In this document: positions 16,419 through 25,279 of the stretch, one piece after another | How the letters are laid out: every line of letters starts with the position of its first letter | Numbering within the stretch: the first letter of the stretch is position 1 | Origin: JAQBDA01 sp964525785 | Lineage (GTDB): Bacteria > Chloroflexota > Anaerolineae > Anaerolineales > UBA4823 | Assembly: GCA_964525785.1 (NCBI GenBank) | Contig: CAZGIX010000015.1 | Location: 1-39,321 of the forward strand | Reading direction: 5' to 3' | Length of the DNA stretch: 39,321 bases | The notes under the pieces: model-generated | Told to the model about the DNA's origin: nothing | Database searches by the model: none | The model's input: the letters and a program-made list of their open reading frames with translations, nothing else | Position numbers and translations under genes: made by a program

Positions 16419-16619
16419 CTTGTCGTCATTTAGCGCCTGCCGGGATGCAGCCGCCCAGCATGTATAACGGTAAAGTATTCGATCCAGGTGAAAATCATCC
16501 AACGCCACGTTTGTCCCACAATTTTCACCCGCATATCAATCCACAACTCCAAATTGCATCGTCCCCTATCATCCCTGGGAGTAAGCATCCTGATCGATTT
16601 TCTATGGTGAGGTGAAAGC

Positions 16620-17651
16620 ATGGAAGTCCAGGTTCTCGATCGTATTCGTAAAAAGCTGGTGCTTAAGCGCCGCGAAATTACACAATGGGTGGATACCGCC
16701 CCTGAAAACGAAATTACGGAAAAATTAGGCGAAGCTGATCAAGAAGACCTGCAAGCGCGTGTAGCAGCGATCGACGAGGCCATTATGAAATCAGAAATAG
16801 GGACGTTGGGGATCTGTGAAGTTTGCCATGGACAGGTAGATGCCAGATTGTTGGAGGCAGACTATACAGCTTGTGTCTGCCTGGATCATTTCACAGAGGC
16901 AGAGAAAAGGAACCTGGAGTACGAGCTGGAGCTGGCGCAAGGCGTCCAGCGTGTCCTGCTGACCCACCAGGAACCCGACATCCCCGGCATTGACCTGGCT
17001 TCCTTCAGCCGGCCAGCCCAGATCATCGGCGGCGATTATTTCGATATCTTGCGCTTCCAGAACGGGCGCTACGCCCTGGTGATCGCCGACGTGGCCGGGC
17101 ACGGGGTCTCTGCCAGCCTGTTCATGGCCAGCTTGCAGACTGCGCTGCGCACACTGGTGCCGAACTGCAGCTCGCCCTCCGAGGTGATGCAAAAGATCCA
17201 TCACCTTTACAGCCACAACATCCATTTCGCCTCCTTCGTGACCATTTTCCTGGCTGCCTACGATCCTGACCAGTCCAGCCTGACCTATATCAACGCCGGT
17301 CACAATCCACCTCTCCTGCTGTACAGGGGCAGCGACCTGAGTACTCAAGTGGATTGGCTGGCGCCTACCGGGGCAGCCATCGGGCTGGTGGAAGAGCCGG
17401 AATTCGAAGTCAAGACCACCACCCTCCACCCTGGCGACCTGCTGGTCATGTATACCGACGGAGTCACTGAAGCAGTGGACCAACAAGAGCTGTTCGGGCG
17501 CGAGCGGTTGGCGCATTCCGTCCTGGAATCTGCCGGTCTGCCAGCGCGCGGGCTGGTCGAGTCTCTATGGCACAGCCTGCAGGATTATACCCATGGCCAA
17601 CCTCTGGCAGACGACACCACCATCGTGGCAATGAAAATGGCCGCCATATAG
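16620..17651 (+). CDS. DksA/TraR-like zinc finger fused to SpoIIE/RsbU-type PP2C phosphatase
   Basis: A 343-aa protein. The first 90 residues look like a DksA/TraR-type module: a helical hairpin followed by a cysteine finger (GICEVCHGQVDARLLEAD, then CVCLDH). C66 and C69 are a normal CxxC, but the second pair C85/C87 is CxC, so the metal site is altered or completed by D89/H90. Residues about 100-343 are a SpoIIE-family phosphatase with RPAQIIGGDYFD (metal aspartate), IADVAGHGVSA, FVTIFLA, YINAGHNPPLL, VMYTDGVTEA and DDTTIVAMK. Such phosphatases act on anti-anti-sigma factors or other phosphoproteins. The target is not in the window, and no anti-sigma kinase is nearby. GGTGAG precedes the ATG. 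Confidence 0.88.
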   Translation: MEVQVLDRIRKKLVLKRREITQWVDTAPENEITEKLGEADQEDLQARVAAIDEAIMKSEIGTLGICEVCHGQVDARLLEADYTACVCLDHFTEAEKRNLEYELELAQGVQRVLLTHQEPDIPGIDLASFSRPAQIIGGDYFDILRFQNGRYALVIADVAGHGVSASLFMASLQTALRTLVPNCSSPSEVMQKIHHLYSHNIHFASFVTIFLAAYDPDQSSLTYINAGHNPPLLLYRGSDLSTQVDWLAPTGAAIGLVEEPEFEVKTTTLHPGDLLVMYTDGVTEAVDQQELFGRERLAHSVLESAGLPARGLVESLWHSLQDYTHGQPLADDTTIVAMKMAAI

Positions 17652-17679
17652 CCGGCACATACAGGATAAGGTTTTAACG

Positions 17680-18903
17680 TTGAAAATCACCCAGGTACAG
17701 GCACGCCGCTTTTTACTGGCTCATCAGGGTTTGTGGCCACCTCACGGGTTCCAGGGGAAAGCCGGCATCCTGGAGTTTATCCGCCGTGTGAACTGCATCC
17801 AGTTCGACCCGCTCAACATCGCCGGGCAGAATCCCGACCTAGTGCTCCAGGCGCGCCTCTCGGACTACCAACCAGCCATGCTGTCAGAGCTTTTATACCA
17901 GGACCGTAAGCTGCTGGACGGTTATGATAAAGTCATGTCGATCTACCCGCTGGAGGACCGACCATATTTCGAGCGCACCAGGGATACCGAACGCCGGTCG
18001 AACAACAGCCCGGCGGCGATCAAGTCTATCCTGCCGCACATGCGGGCGATCATCGAAGCACGCGGCCCGATCTCCTCGCTGGATCTCGATTTCAAGGAAC
18101 CGATCGATTGGTCCTGGGCACCTACCAGCCTGGGACGAGCCGCTCTGGAGAGCATGTACTTGTGGGGCGAGCTGACCGTGCATCACAAGGTCAACACGCG
18201 GAAGATGTACGATTTTTCGCACCGCCACCTGCCGGGCGATCTGCTGGCAGCCCCAGACCCGAACGAGACGCAGGAGGATTACCACGATTGGTTCGTCCAC
18301 CGCAGGGTGGGTGGGGTCGGCCTGTTCTGGAGGCGTTCATCCGACGCCTGGTTGAGCGTTCCCAGGGTCAAGAGCACTGAACGCCAGGCTGCATTCGACC
18401 GGCTTTTAGCGCAAGGCAGGCTGGTCGAGATCCAGGTTGATGGCCTCAGCAGCCCATTTTATGTACGCGACCAGGATATGCCGAATCTGAAAAACACCTT
18501 ACAGGTTGGCAACCCACCTCCCCAGGCAGTGATTATGGCCCCGCTCGACAACCTGCTGTGGGACCGCACGCTGGTCAAGGAGCTCTTCGGCCTGGACTAC
18601 CGATGGGAGGTCTACGTGCCTGCTGGAAAGCGTCGATATGGCTACTACGTGCTCCCGATCCTGTACGGCGACCGCTTCATCGCCCGACTGGAGCCCGGGA
18701 GGGAGAAAAGGAACTCCCACAGCTCAGCAAATGGAAGAGGATTTATCATCAAGAACTGGTGGTGGGAACCTGATTTCGAGCCTGGGCCTGAAGTTAAAAC
18801 TGCCCTGCGGGACTGCCTCGAGCGCTTTTTGCACTACCTGGGCACCGAGCGGCTGATCATCGAAGGGCCGGCGAGAGAGAACGGGGACCTGGATTGGCTT
18901 TAG
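17680..18903 (+). CDS. YcaQ/AlkX-like winged-helix DNA glycosylase family protein
   Basis: A 407-aa protein of the HTH_42 (YcaQ/AZL-type) family. These proteins are built from winged helices and include DNA glycosylases that unhook interstrand crosslinks or remove alkylated bases. The N-terminal winged helix (ITQVQARRFLLAHQGL) is followed by IQFDPLNIAGQNPDLVLQ, in which Q41-x-D43 matches the family QxD/QxQ catalytic motif. Further family landmarks are SIYPLEDRPYF, APLDNLLWDR and YKVYVPA-like text read here as YRWEVYVPAGKRRYGYYV. The start appears to be TTG (17680), preceded by AAGG; the next in-frame start would remove the winged helix. It begins 28 bases after the phosphatase gene and may be co-transcribed. 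Enzyme activity is inferred from family. Confidence 0.85.
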   Translation: MKITQVQARRFLLAHQGLWPPHGFQGKAGILEFIRRVNCIQFDPLNIAGQNPDLVLQARLSDYQPAMLSELLYQDRKLLDGYDKVMSIYPLEDRPYFERTRDTERRSNNSPAAIKSILPHMRAIIEARGPISSLDLDFKEPIDWSWAPTSLGRAALESMYLWGELTVHHKVNTRKMYDFSHRHLPGDLLAAPDPNETQEDYHDWFVHRRVGGVGLFWRRSSDAWLSVPRVKSTERQAAFDRLLAQGRLVEIQVDGLSSPFYVRDQDMPNLKNTLQVGNPPPQAVIMAPLDNLLWDRTLVKELFGLDYRWEVYVPAGKRRYGYYVLPILYGDRFIARLEPGREKRNSHSSANGRGFIIKNWWWEPDFEPGPEVKTALRDCLERFLHYLGTERLIIEGPARENGDLDWL

Positions 18904-18950
18904 GGATGGCATGAACACGATCAAACTATTTTCTTAGGATCCTGCTCTCC

Positions 18951-18979
18951 TTGACATCTATAGCCCGCATGGCTATAAT
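18951..18979 (+). promoter_or_regulatory. Consensus sigma70 promoter of tRNA-Gly
   Basis: TTGACA (18951-18956) and TATAAT (18974-18979) are both perfect consensus hexamers with an ideal 17-base spacer. They lie 12 bases before the tRNA, so transcription would begin at or a few bases before its first nucleotide. Confidence 0.9.
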
Positions 18980-18991
18980 CCATCCACGCCA

Positions 18992-19064
18992 GCGGGTGTC
19001 GCCAAGTGGTAAGGCAGTAGCTTCCCAAGCTACCATTACGTGGGTTCGAATCCCATCACCCGCT
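18992..19064 (+). tRNA. tRNA-Gly (anticodon CCC)
   Basis: A complete 73-nt cloverleaf. The acceptor stem GCGGGTG pairs perfectly with CACCCGC. The D arm is GCC/GGC, the anticodon stem GTAGC/GCTAC encloses TTCCCAA, and the T arm is GTGGG-TTCGAAT-CCCAT. The anticodon CCC reads GGG glycine codons. The discriminator is T, and CCA is not encoded. Confidence 0.96.
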
Positions 19065-19074
19065 CTTTGAGCTG

Positions 19075-19101
19075 ACACTCCGGTTCCTCCGGAGTGTTTT
19101 T
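19075..19101 (+). terminator. Rho-independent terminator after tRNA-Gly
   Basis: A perfect nine-base-pair stem ACACTCCGG / CCGGAGTGT with loop TTCCT, followed by TTTTT. It starts 11 bases after the tRNA. Confidence 0.92.
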
Positions 19102-19114
19102 ATTAATGAAGCTG

Positions 19115-19189
19115 TCTCAAAAATATGGTACATGGGGTGTTTTGCAGCGGTGCAGCCGCCGCAAAACACCCCAATCCACCATTATGAGA
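19115..19189. repeat. Palindromic element before msrA
   Basis: The core is a 12-bp perfect stem, GGGGTGTTTTGC (19134-19145) and GCAAAACACCCC (19161-19172). It encloses a second small stem GCGG/CCGC around TGCAG. Looser outer matches (TCTCA/TGAGA, ATGGT/ACCAT) extend it to about 75 bases. It resembles the element at 10075-10153 in size, in the GGTGTTTT-type arm and in the GCAGCC centre. Confidence 0.6.
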
Positions 19190-19223
19190 TGAGTTTTAAT
19201 ATCTTTCAAATCTGGAGGCATAC

Positions 19224-19793
19224 ATGGAATCACCATCTGGAAATGCAATTCCAACCCCCCAATATGAGCTCGCTACGCTGGGCGGCGGCTGTTTCTGGTG
19301 CCTGGAGCCGGTCTTCGACGAGCTGGTCGGCGTGATCGACGTTACGGTGGGCTATGCCGGTGGGACCGTCCCCAACCCGTCCTACCAGGCAGTCTGCGCC
19401 GGCAAGACCGGGCACGCCGAAGCCGTGCAGGTCACCTTCGATCCGCATGCCATCGGATTCAGGGATCTGCTGGAGGTCTTCTTCAGTATCCACGATCCAA
19501 CCACCCTGAACCGCCAGGGCGCCGATGTCGGCACCCAGTACCGCTCGGTGATCTTCTTCCACAGCCCGGAGCAGAAGGCGATCGCCGAGGGGATCATCCG
19601 TGAGCTGGATGCAGCCGGCGTGTGGAATAATCCAATCGTAACTCAGGTTATCCCTTACTCTGCATACTTCCTCGCAGAGGAATACCACCAGGAATATTTC
19701 CGGAAGAATCCCTACCAGGGCTACTGCCAGGTGGTCGTGGCACCGAAATTGGCCAAGTTTCGGAAGACATATCAAGCGCGCCTGAAAACGTGA
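19224..19793 (+). CDS. msrA: Peptide methionine sulfoxide reductase A
   Basis: A 189-aa MsrA that reduces the S-epimer of methionine sulfoxide in proteins, using thioredoxin or a similar reductant. The catalytic motif GGGCFWCLEPVF (active cysteine C23) is intact. Other family motifs are VGYAGGTVPNPSYQAVCAGKTGHAE (landmarks GYAGG and TGHAE), DPTTLNRQGADVGTQYRS (landmark DVGTQYRS) and AEEYHQEYFRKNP. Length is usual for a single-domain MsrA; no MsrB domain is fused. GGAGG lies just upstream of the ATG at 19224. It is likely a housekeeping repair enzyme, matching the other oxidative-stress gene (rubrerythrin-like) in the window. Confidence 0.97.
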   Translation: MESPSGNAIPTPQYELATLGGGCFWCLEPVFDELVGVIDVTVGYAGGTVPNPSYQAVCAGKTGHAEAVQVTFDPHAIGFRDLLEVFFSIHDPTTLNRQGADVGTQYRSVIFFHSPEQKAIAEGIIRELDAAGVWNNPIVTQVIPYSAYFLAEEYHQEYFRKNPYQGYCQVVVAPKLAKFRKTYQARLKT

Positions 19794-19901
19794 CAGGTTG
19801 TTGTGCAACTTTCACGTTATTATCGATAAAACTTGCAAGGATGTTAACTGGCGAGCAGTCGATTTTTGTTAGAATGGTAGCACAGGGAGGTGACAGGCTG
19901 C

Positions 19902-20312
19902 ATGGATAACGGCGCAACGATACTTTACGTCGAGGACAACCCGGAAAACCGGATGTTGATCCGCCGTGTACTCGAGGCGGAGGGATACCGGGTGCTAGAA
20001 GCCGAAAATGCAGATACTGCCCTGGATGTGCTGCAAGAACAGCATCCCGACCTGGTCTTGATGGATATCAACCTGCCTGAAATGGACGGATATACCCTGA
20101 CCCACCACATAAAGAACATGCCCGGAACGGCCAATATCCGCATTGTAGCCCTGACCGCCAATGTGATGAAAGGTGACCGCGAGAGAACTCTGGCAGCTGG
20201 CTGTGATGGGTATATCCAGAAACCCATCGATGTCGATAACTTTCCATTAGAGATCAACTACTTTCTGAACACTCGCAACCTGCTTCGCTCTGACAGCATC
20301 GTTATAAGGTGA
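19902..20312 (+). CDS. Stand-alone response regulator (DivK/CheY-like receiver)
   Basis: A 136-aa single receiver domain with no output domain. The acidic pair E11/D12 (LYVEDNPENR), the phospho-acceptor D55 (LVLMDINLPEMDGY), the switch threonine (VALTANVMKGD) and the conserved lysine (GYIQKP) are all present, so it should be phosphorylatable. The ATG at 19902 is chosen, with GGGAGG upstream at 19885-19890; a GTG at 19890 is an alternative. It is followed at once by a second receiver protein. The two probably work with a hybrid kinase, possibly the one encoded at 32117-35341, but this is inference. Confidence 0.92.
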   Translation: MDNGATILYVEDNPENRMLIRRVLEAEGYRVLEAENADTALDVLQEQHPDLVLMDINLPEMDGYTLTHHIKNMPGTANIRIVALTANVMKGDRERTLAAGCDGYIQKPIDVDNFPLEINYFLNTRNLLRSDSIVIR

Positions 20313-20320
20313 GACCCCAC

Positions 20321-20779
20321 ATGGCACCTCAACTTTCCGCCACAACCGATGTTAAGACACGCCCCATCCCCAAAGCGAATCTTCCCAGGGATGCAACAGT
20401 GTTGGTCGTGGAGGATAACGTCTCGAATTTCGTCCTGATTGCCCGCATGCTGGGCTACATGGGCATCCACTGCGAATGGAAGACCTCCGGCTATGAAGTC
20501 GTGGAATACGCCGACAGCCTGCCGCGTGTGGATCTGGTGCTCATGGATATCCGCCTGCCATATGAAGATGGCTACGGGGCGCTGCGCAAAATCCGTTCGT
20601 CCAGCCGATTGAAGGAGACGCGCGTGGTCGCAGTCACTGCAGAAGCCAGCCTGGAGCAGATGAATAAGGCCCGAGGGGCGGGTTTTGACGGGTTCCTGGG
20701 AAAGCCGCTCGATCCTGATCGCTTCCCCGATCAGATCCGCAGCATCCTCTCGGGACAATCCGTCTGGGAGCTGAGTTGA
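20321..20779 (+). CDS. Second stand-alone response regulator
   Basis: A 152-aa receiver-domain protein with a short N-terminal extension of about 24 residues. D76 is the phospho-acceptor (LVLMDIRLPYEDGY); VVEDNVSNF gives the acidic pair, VAVTAEASLEQM the switch threonine, and GFLGKP the lysine. AAGGTGAG is well spaced from the ATG at 20321. A GTG at 20309 that overlaps the stop of the previous gene (GTGA) is an equally formal alternative. The proteins differ in sequence, so they are not a recent duplication. Output is presumably by protein contact. Confidence 0.9.
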   Translation: MAPQLSATTDVKTRPIPKANLPRDATVLVVEDNVSNFVLIARMLGYMGIHCEWKTSGYEVVEYADSLPRVDLVLMDIRLPYEDGYGALRKIRSSSRLKETRVVAVTAEASLEQMNKARGAGFDGFLGKPLDPDRFPDQIRSILSGQSVWELS

Positions 20780-21085
20780 TTATCGGTTGCCTTGCTTGAA
20801 GGGTTCGACGGCAACGATCTACTTGCCGTCGAACCCTTCAGCGTTTAATACCCAATAATTACAAGCAGTCATGGGGGTGCAAGTGTATGCCACCCGGGAT
20901 GACAAACAAGTTAAGCGCAGGTAAAGTGGGTTTACAGAACTGCAAGAACCACCCACAAAAACGCAAAAAACGATTGATTCTCTCCTGGAACTTGTTTTAA
21001 TTGCAGCAGGCACCTTTGTACGCCGGGACAGGCCAATTGAGAAGGTAATAGCTGCAATACACTGACACCATAATGCTGGTTAAAT
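20780..21085. other. Intergenic region before the sensory array
   Basis: About 306 bases with no credible gene. It has the hairpin at 20797-20840 listed separately. A possible promoter follows at 20974-21001 (TTGATT, 16-base spacer, TTTAAT), giving a leader of roughly 75-80 bases before the first GAF gene. The promoter is a weak match. Confidence 0.4.
20797..20840 (+). terminator. Strong hairpin after the response-regulator pair
   Basis: A perfect 18-bp stem: 20797-20814 (starting TGAAGGGTTCGACGG) and its complement at 20823-20840, with an eight-base loop CGATCTAC. It lies 18 bases after the stop. No long T tract follows, so it may end transcription or protect the 3' end of the transcript. 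Confidence 0.65.
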
Positions 21086-22387
21086 ATGATCGATAAGTTG
21101 CAACCACCGCAGGAAGCGCTCAAACCCACTCAAGAGCTACCGGAGCCAGAAGCAAACAGCCCGGCAGTCATCGACATCTACCAGCTGATCAACCAGACCA
21201 TCCCCAAGATCAGCCAAGCTGACTCGATCGATCAGGTGCTGGAGCTGGTCCGAGGTGTTTTCGATCAGGCGCCATTTGCAACTATCCAGTTCATACCCGA
21301 AGGCGAACACCTTAAAGCGGTCAGCATGCATCACCAGCACTCAACTGCAGGTGCATCGCTTCACATCCCAGATATCACCATCTCCCTGGAAATGGTGGAA
21401 AGCTCGCTGAGCGATATTTCTCCTCTGGTCATCAACATCGATGGGGAGACTACGCTGCCCGCAGAGATGGTGAACCTGCTGCTCAACCTCAGGTTAAGGT
21501 CAGCAGTACTGATCCCTGTCTGGCGCGGCAGTCATCTGATCAGCCTATATATGCTGGGCGCATCGAGCAATGCTGAGCTGGATCCAGGCAAGATCCAACC
21601 CTACGTAAGTCTGGCAGGTCAGGTATCTACTGCCATCGATAAGGTGCTGGCATTAAGCCACCTGCAGCGGCGAGTGGCAGGATTGCAATCTCTGGCGTCG
21701 ATCAGCCAGGCAATCTCCGTGATCATGGATCTTGACGACCTGTACGTGCTCATCCACGAGAAAATTGCCCAGGTGATGGGCGAGATCGACCTGGCTATTG
21801 CCTTGTACGAACCTCAAACAGACATGATCTCGATCCCCTACGCCCATGAGGCAGACCAGAGGCTCAGCCTGCCGCCTTTCCCGCTCGGAGAGGGGTTGAC
21901 TTCTATTCTCATACGCAGCCAACAGCCCTTGCTGCTGGTTGAAGACACCGAGAAGCGCGCCATCGAGCTAGGAGCCAAAGTCTCAGGAGCCGCAGCTAAA
22001 TCGTGGCTAGGTGTGCCACTCATTGTAGCTGGCGAAGTGCTGGGAGCGATTATCGTCCAGGATACGGAACACGAGTACAGATTCGACGACAACGACCTGC
22101 GTCTGATGACGACCCTCGCCGCGCAGGTAGCCATTACGATCCGCAACCTACGCCTGCTGGATGAGGCCCAGCGGCGAGCAGAACAAGAGAGAATGCTATC
22201 GGAAATAAACCGGAAAATTTGGGCTTCTCCAGACGTTGAGACGATCGCCAGAACCACCCTCCAGGAGCTTGGGCGGGTGCTGCGCGTCTCACACGGGATG
22301 ATCCGGCTTCACAACGCGTCAGTAGATTATCCGACTTTTGAGGCTGAACAGAACGACAAATTTGAATTCAGCCAGAGCAATTCGTAG
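21086..22387 (+). CDS. Soluble tandem-GAF sensor protein
   Basis: A 433-aa cytoplasmic protein with two GAF domains (about residues 35-190 and 205-360) and no transmembrane helix or enzyme domain. The second GAF ends with AAKSWLGVPLIVAGEVLGAIIVQD and the helix LMTTLAAQVAITIRNLRLL. A module of about 45 residues follows (RRAEQER, VETIARTTLQELGRVL, SHGMIRLH). It recurs at the C-terminus of the next four proteins and resembles the first part of another GAF. GAF domains bind small ligands or mediate dimer signalling; the ligand is not known. It is the first gene of a long same-strand series. The ribosome binding site is weak, but no better start was seen. Confidence 0.85.
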   Translation: MIDKLQPPQEALKPTQELPEPEANSPAVIDIYQLINQTIPKISQADSIDQVLELVRGVFDQAPFATIQFIPEGEHLKAVSMHHQHSTAGASLHIPDITISLEMVESSLSDISPLVINIDGETTLPAEMVNLLLNLRLRSAVLIPVWRGSHLISLYMLGASSNAELDPGKIQPYVSLAGQVSTAIDKVLALSHLQRRVAGLQSLASISQAISVIMDLDDLYVLIHEKIAQVMGEIDLAIALYEPQTDMISIPYAHEADQRLSLPPFPLGEGLTSILIRSQQPLLLVEDTEKRAIELGAKVSGAAAKSWLGVPLIVAGEVLGAIIVQDTEHEYRFDDNDLRLMTTLAAQVAITIRNLRLLDEAQRRAEQERMLSEINRKIWASPDVETIARTTLQELGRVLRVSHGMIRLHNASVDYPTFEAEQNDKFEFSQSNS

Positions 22388-22408
22388 AACAGGGAAGAAG
22401 TCAATCTG

Positions 22409-25279
22409 GTGGATCTGACTACAACAAACCAAACCATCCAATATGCCGCCTGGTTTCTCGCCATTGTCTATGTGGTAATTGGCCTGTATATCGTGGTTTT
22501 GAATCCTCGGCATCGTGCAAACCGGCTTGTCTCAGTATTTTTGCTGGTCAGCGCGATGATCAGCTACGCCTTCGGGATGATGGTCATGGCGAACAGCGCT
22601 GCCCAGGGGAGGCTGCCTGCGATCTTGCTGGCGATAACCACCTATGCAACCGCTCCCCTCCTGCTGGCCTCGACGATCGCCTTGCTGAAGCCCGACTGGC
22701 TGGAAGGGCGTCGACGCTGGTGGCAGCTGCCGCTGGTGTTCCTGGCTCTCCTCCCGCTTGTCTGCACCCTGATAGACCTGCTGTTTGGGACCCGGCTGTG
22801 GTTTGCTGGGATCGATCCCAATCGTTATCAAGGGGGGATAATATCACCATCCGAATTCACGGGTGGCAGCCTGGCTCTCCTGTTTTGGATCCTGTCGATC
22901 GTTTGTTTTAGCCTGATCTTATTCTTGCTGATCTACATCGCCCTATTCGATAAAAAGGTCGTCGCCAAAGAGCGCAGGCTGGCGGGATGGCTCCTTTTTC
23001 TGCACCTTGCAGCAGGGGTGATGCTCCTGTACCTGGGTGAGAACCTGCTTCCCGCCGCAACCGTATTGATAGCCAACGGCTTACTCGTCATTGGCTTTGC
23101 CTATGTTTTCTTCCGGCAGATGGGCTCCGCGCGCCTGCGCACAAAAGGCAGCCTCCAGATGCGCTTGATTGCAGTGATGCTGGTCGTTGCGGCGCCGGTT
23201 ATGATCGCCACGATGGCTTTTATTACCAACCAGGCGCGTATCCTGCTCGAACAAAACGCAAATCAAAGCCTGCAAACAGCCAACCAGCATTTGTACTCAA
23301 CGATGACCACCTGGCTGGACGCTAACTCACGCGCTTTGCAGCAACTCGCCGCTCAGCCAGATATCGCCAGTATGGACCCTGCCCGGCAGCAGCCGATCCT
23401 GCATGATTTTGCCAATATCTACCCCGATTTAAAACTGGTCAGCACAACAGATCTTTCCGGTCAGAACCTCGCCCGAAGCGACGGCGCAAGCCTCGAGGAC
23501 TACAGCCAGCAGGGCTGGTTTAAGAAAGCATCTTCGGGTGCACCGTTAGCCCTGGAGAGCCTGATTGAAGGCACCAGCGGGAAGCCGGTGCTGGTTGCCT
23601 CGGTGCCTATCGTGGATAATGGGAGAGATATTCTTGGCGTGGTTATGTTCGCCACAAAACTGGAAGTACTCAATGAGGGAATTAAGACCAGCGCACCTGG
23701 CAGCACCGGATATGGGTATATCGTTGACGATAACGACCAGTTGATCGCCGGTGCCGGATTATCAGGCACTTCACTGCTGCAAGATTTTAGCACCCATCCG
23801 GCAGTTGTGATGCTGCGCCAGGGCAGCCTGGGACCATTTGCATTCGCGGACGAGAGAGGCGTGACCTGGCGCGCAAAAGCTGACCTACTGCCAAATGGCT
23901 GGGGAGTCATCGTCCAGGCACCAGAACAGGAGCTGCTCGGATCATTATATCTTTTCGAGCGGGTTGCCTGGCTTACTTTGATCGTGGCTGGCTCATTGCT
24001 GGTTGTGATGGCGGCTTTGATGATCCGCCAAACCATCCGCCCGATCCGCACACTGACCCATGTAACTGCAGCTGTCACTGCTGGCGATTTATCACAGATC
24101 GCCCCCGTGGAAAGTGACGACGAGTTGGGAGTCCTGGCGAGCGCTTTCAACACCATGACAATCCAGATCAGGGATTTGATTACCGGCCTGGAGACACGCG
24201 TCCGTGAGCGCACATCAGACCTTGAACGGCGTGCCGTCCACCTGCAAGTGGCAGCCGAGGTCGCTCAAGAAGCGGCCTCTATCCATGATCTGACCCAACT
24301 GCTCGATTATGCCGTACAGCTAATCTCGGACAGATTCGGCTTCTATCACGCTGGAATATTCTTGATCGATGACGCTCAGGAGTACGCCGTCCTTGCGGCT
24401 GCATCCTCTGAGGGAGGCCACCGCATGCTCGGGCGCGGGCATAAGCTGAAAATCGGCGAGGTCGGTATCGTAGGCTTCGTCGCCGGCAGCAGTGAGCCAC
24501 GCATTGCACTGGATGTAGGCAGAGACGCTATCTACTTCAACAATCCCGACCTGCCACAAACTCGCTCCGAGATGGCGCTTCCTATGGTAGTGCACAAACG
24601 GGTAATTGGTGTACTCGACGTCCAATCCACCGAGCCGGCTGCTTTCACCAATGAGGATCTCGCTATCATGCAGGTGTTAGCTGACCAGATTGCCCTGGCA
24701 TTCGAGAATACCAGATTGCTGCAAACCAGTCAACATGCAGTGCGAGACCTGGAATCACTCATCCAAAAGCAGATAGAAACCGGCTGGCAAAGCTATCTGG
24801 AACAAAAAAGTATTGCTTTCGCATACGATCGCATGGGCATCAAGCCGCTGACTGACGATGATTGGATCGCCCTCGCAACCAGCCCGCAGCCGGATCCTGT
24901 CCAGGACGAATTTCAGATCGCACTTCCAATCCAATTGAGAGGCAACTCAATTGGGTATATCAAGCTAAACCGGGAGAGCACCTCATCTCCGTGGTCTCGA
25001 GAAGAGAAAGAGTTTATCGAAAACACCCTGGCGCAGGTCTCTCTGGCTTTAGAGAATGCGCGCCTGCAAGAGAATGTTCATCGCCGGGCAGAGAGAGAGC
25101 ATATTGCCAGCCGGATCGCAGCGCGAACTCAGAGCTCATTAGACCTGGAAACAGTGATGAAGCGCGCGGTACAGGAGATAGGTCAAACGCTGAAAGCGCA
25201 AAAAGTTCAGATCCGGCTGCATACGAACGAGCCATCCAATGGATCTTCCGGTAACAGTAAATCAGGGGCAAAAGTATGA
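22409..25279 (+). CDS. Membrane sensor: 7TM, Cache, HAMP and GAF, without output domain
   Basis: A 956-aa membrane protein. About seven transmembrane helices occupy residues 10-235, like the 7TM region of some histidine kinases. Another helix (about 250-270) leads to an extracytoplasmic Cache-type region to about 520, with VASVPIVDNGRDILGVVMFA. Then come a transmembrane helix near 530, a HAMP domain (about 545-600, TIRPIRTLTHVTAAVTAGDL), coiled coil, a GAF domain (about 620-780, DRFGFYHAGIFLIDD), a shortened GAF-like region (about 800-905) and the shared C-terminal module. There is no histidine kinase, cyclase or methyl-accepting region, so it must signal through another protein. The start is GTG (22409), 21 bases after the previous stop. 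It overlaps the next gene by four bases. Confidence 0.85.
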   Translation: MDLTTTNQTIQYAAWFLAIVYVVIGLYIVVLNPRHRANRLVSVFLLVSAMISYAFGMMVMANSAAQGRLPAILLAITTYATAPLLLASTIALLKPDWLEGRRRWWQLPLVFLALLPLVCTLIDLLFGTRLWFAGIDPNRYQGGIISPSEFTGGSLALLFWILSIVCFSLILFLLIYIALFDKKVVAKERRLAGWLLFLHLAAGVMLLYLGENLLPAATVLIANGLLVIGFAYVFFRQMGSARLRTKGSLQMRLIAVMLVVAAPVMIATMAFITNQARILLEQNANQSLQTANQHLYSTMTTWLDANSRALQQLAAQPDIASMDPARQQPILHDFANIYPDLKLVSTTDLSGQNLARSDGASLEDYSQQGWFKKASSGAPLALESLIEGTSGKPVLVASVPIVDNGRDILGVVMFATKLEVLNEGIKTSAPGSTGYGYIVDDNDQLIAGAGLSGTSLLQDFSTHPAVVMLRQGSLGPFAFADERGVTWRAKADLLPNGWGVIVQAPEQELLGSLYLFERVAWLTLIVAGSLLVVMAALMIRQTIRPIRTLTHVTAAVTAGDLSQIAPVESDDELGVLASAFNTMTIQIRDLITGLETRVRERTSDLERRAVHLQVAAEVAQEAASIHDLTQLLDYAVQLISDRFGFYHAGIFLIDDAQEYAVLAAASSEGGHRMLGRGHKLKIGEVGIVGFVAGSSEPRIALDVGRDAIYFNNPDLPQTRSEMALPMVVHKRVIGVLDVQSTEPAAFTNEDLAIMQVLADQIALAFENTRLLQTSQHAVRDLESLIQKQIETGWQSYLEQKSIAFAYDRMGIKPLTDDDWIALATSPQPDPVQDEFQIALPIQLRGNSIGYIKLNRESTSSPWSREEKEFIENTLAQVSLALENARLQENVHRRAEREHIASRIAARTQSSLDLETVMKRAVQEIGQTLKAQKVQIRLHTNEPSNGSSGNSKSGAKV

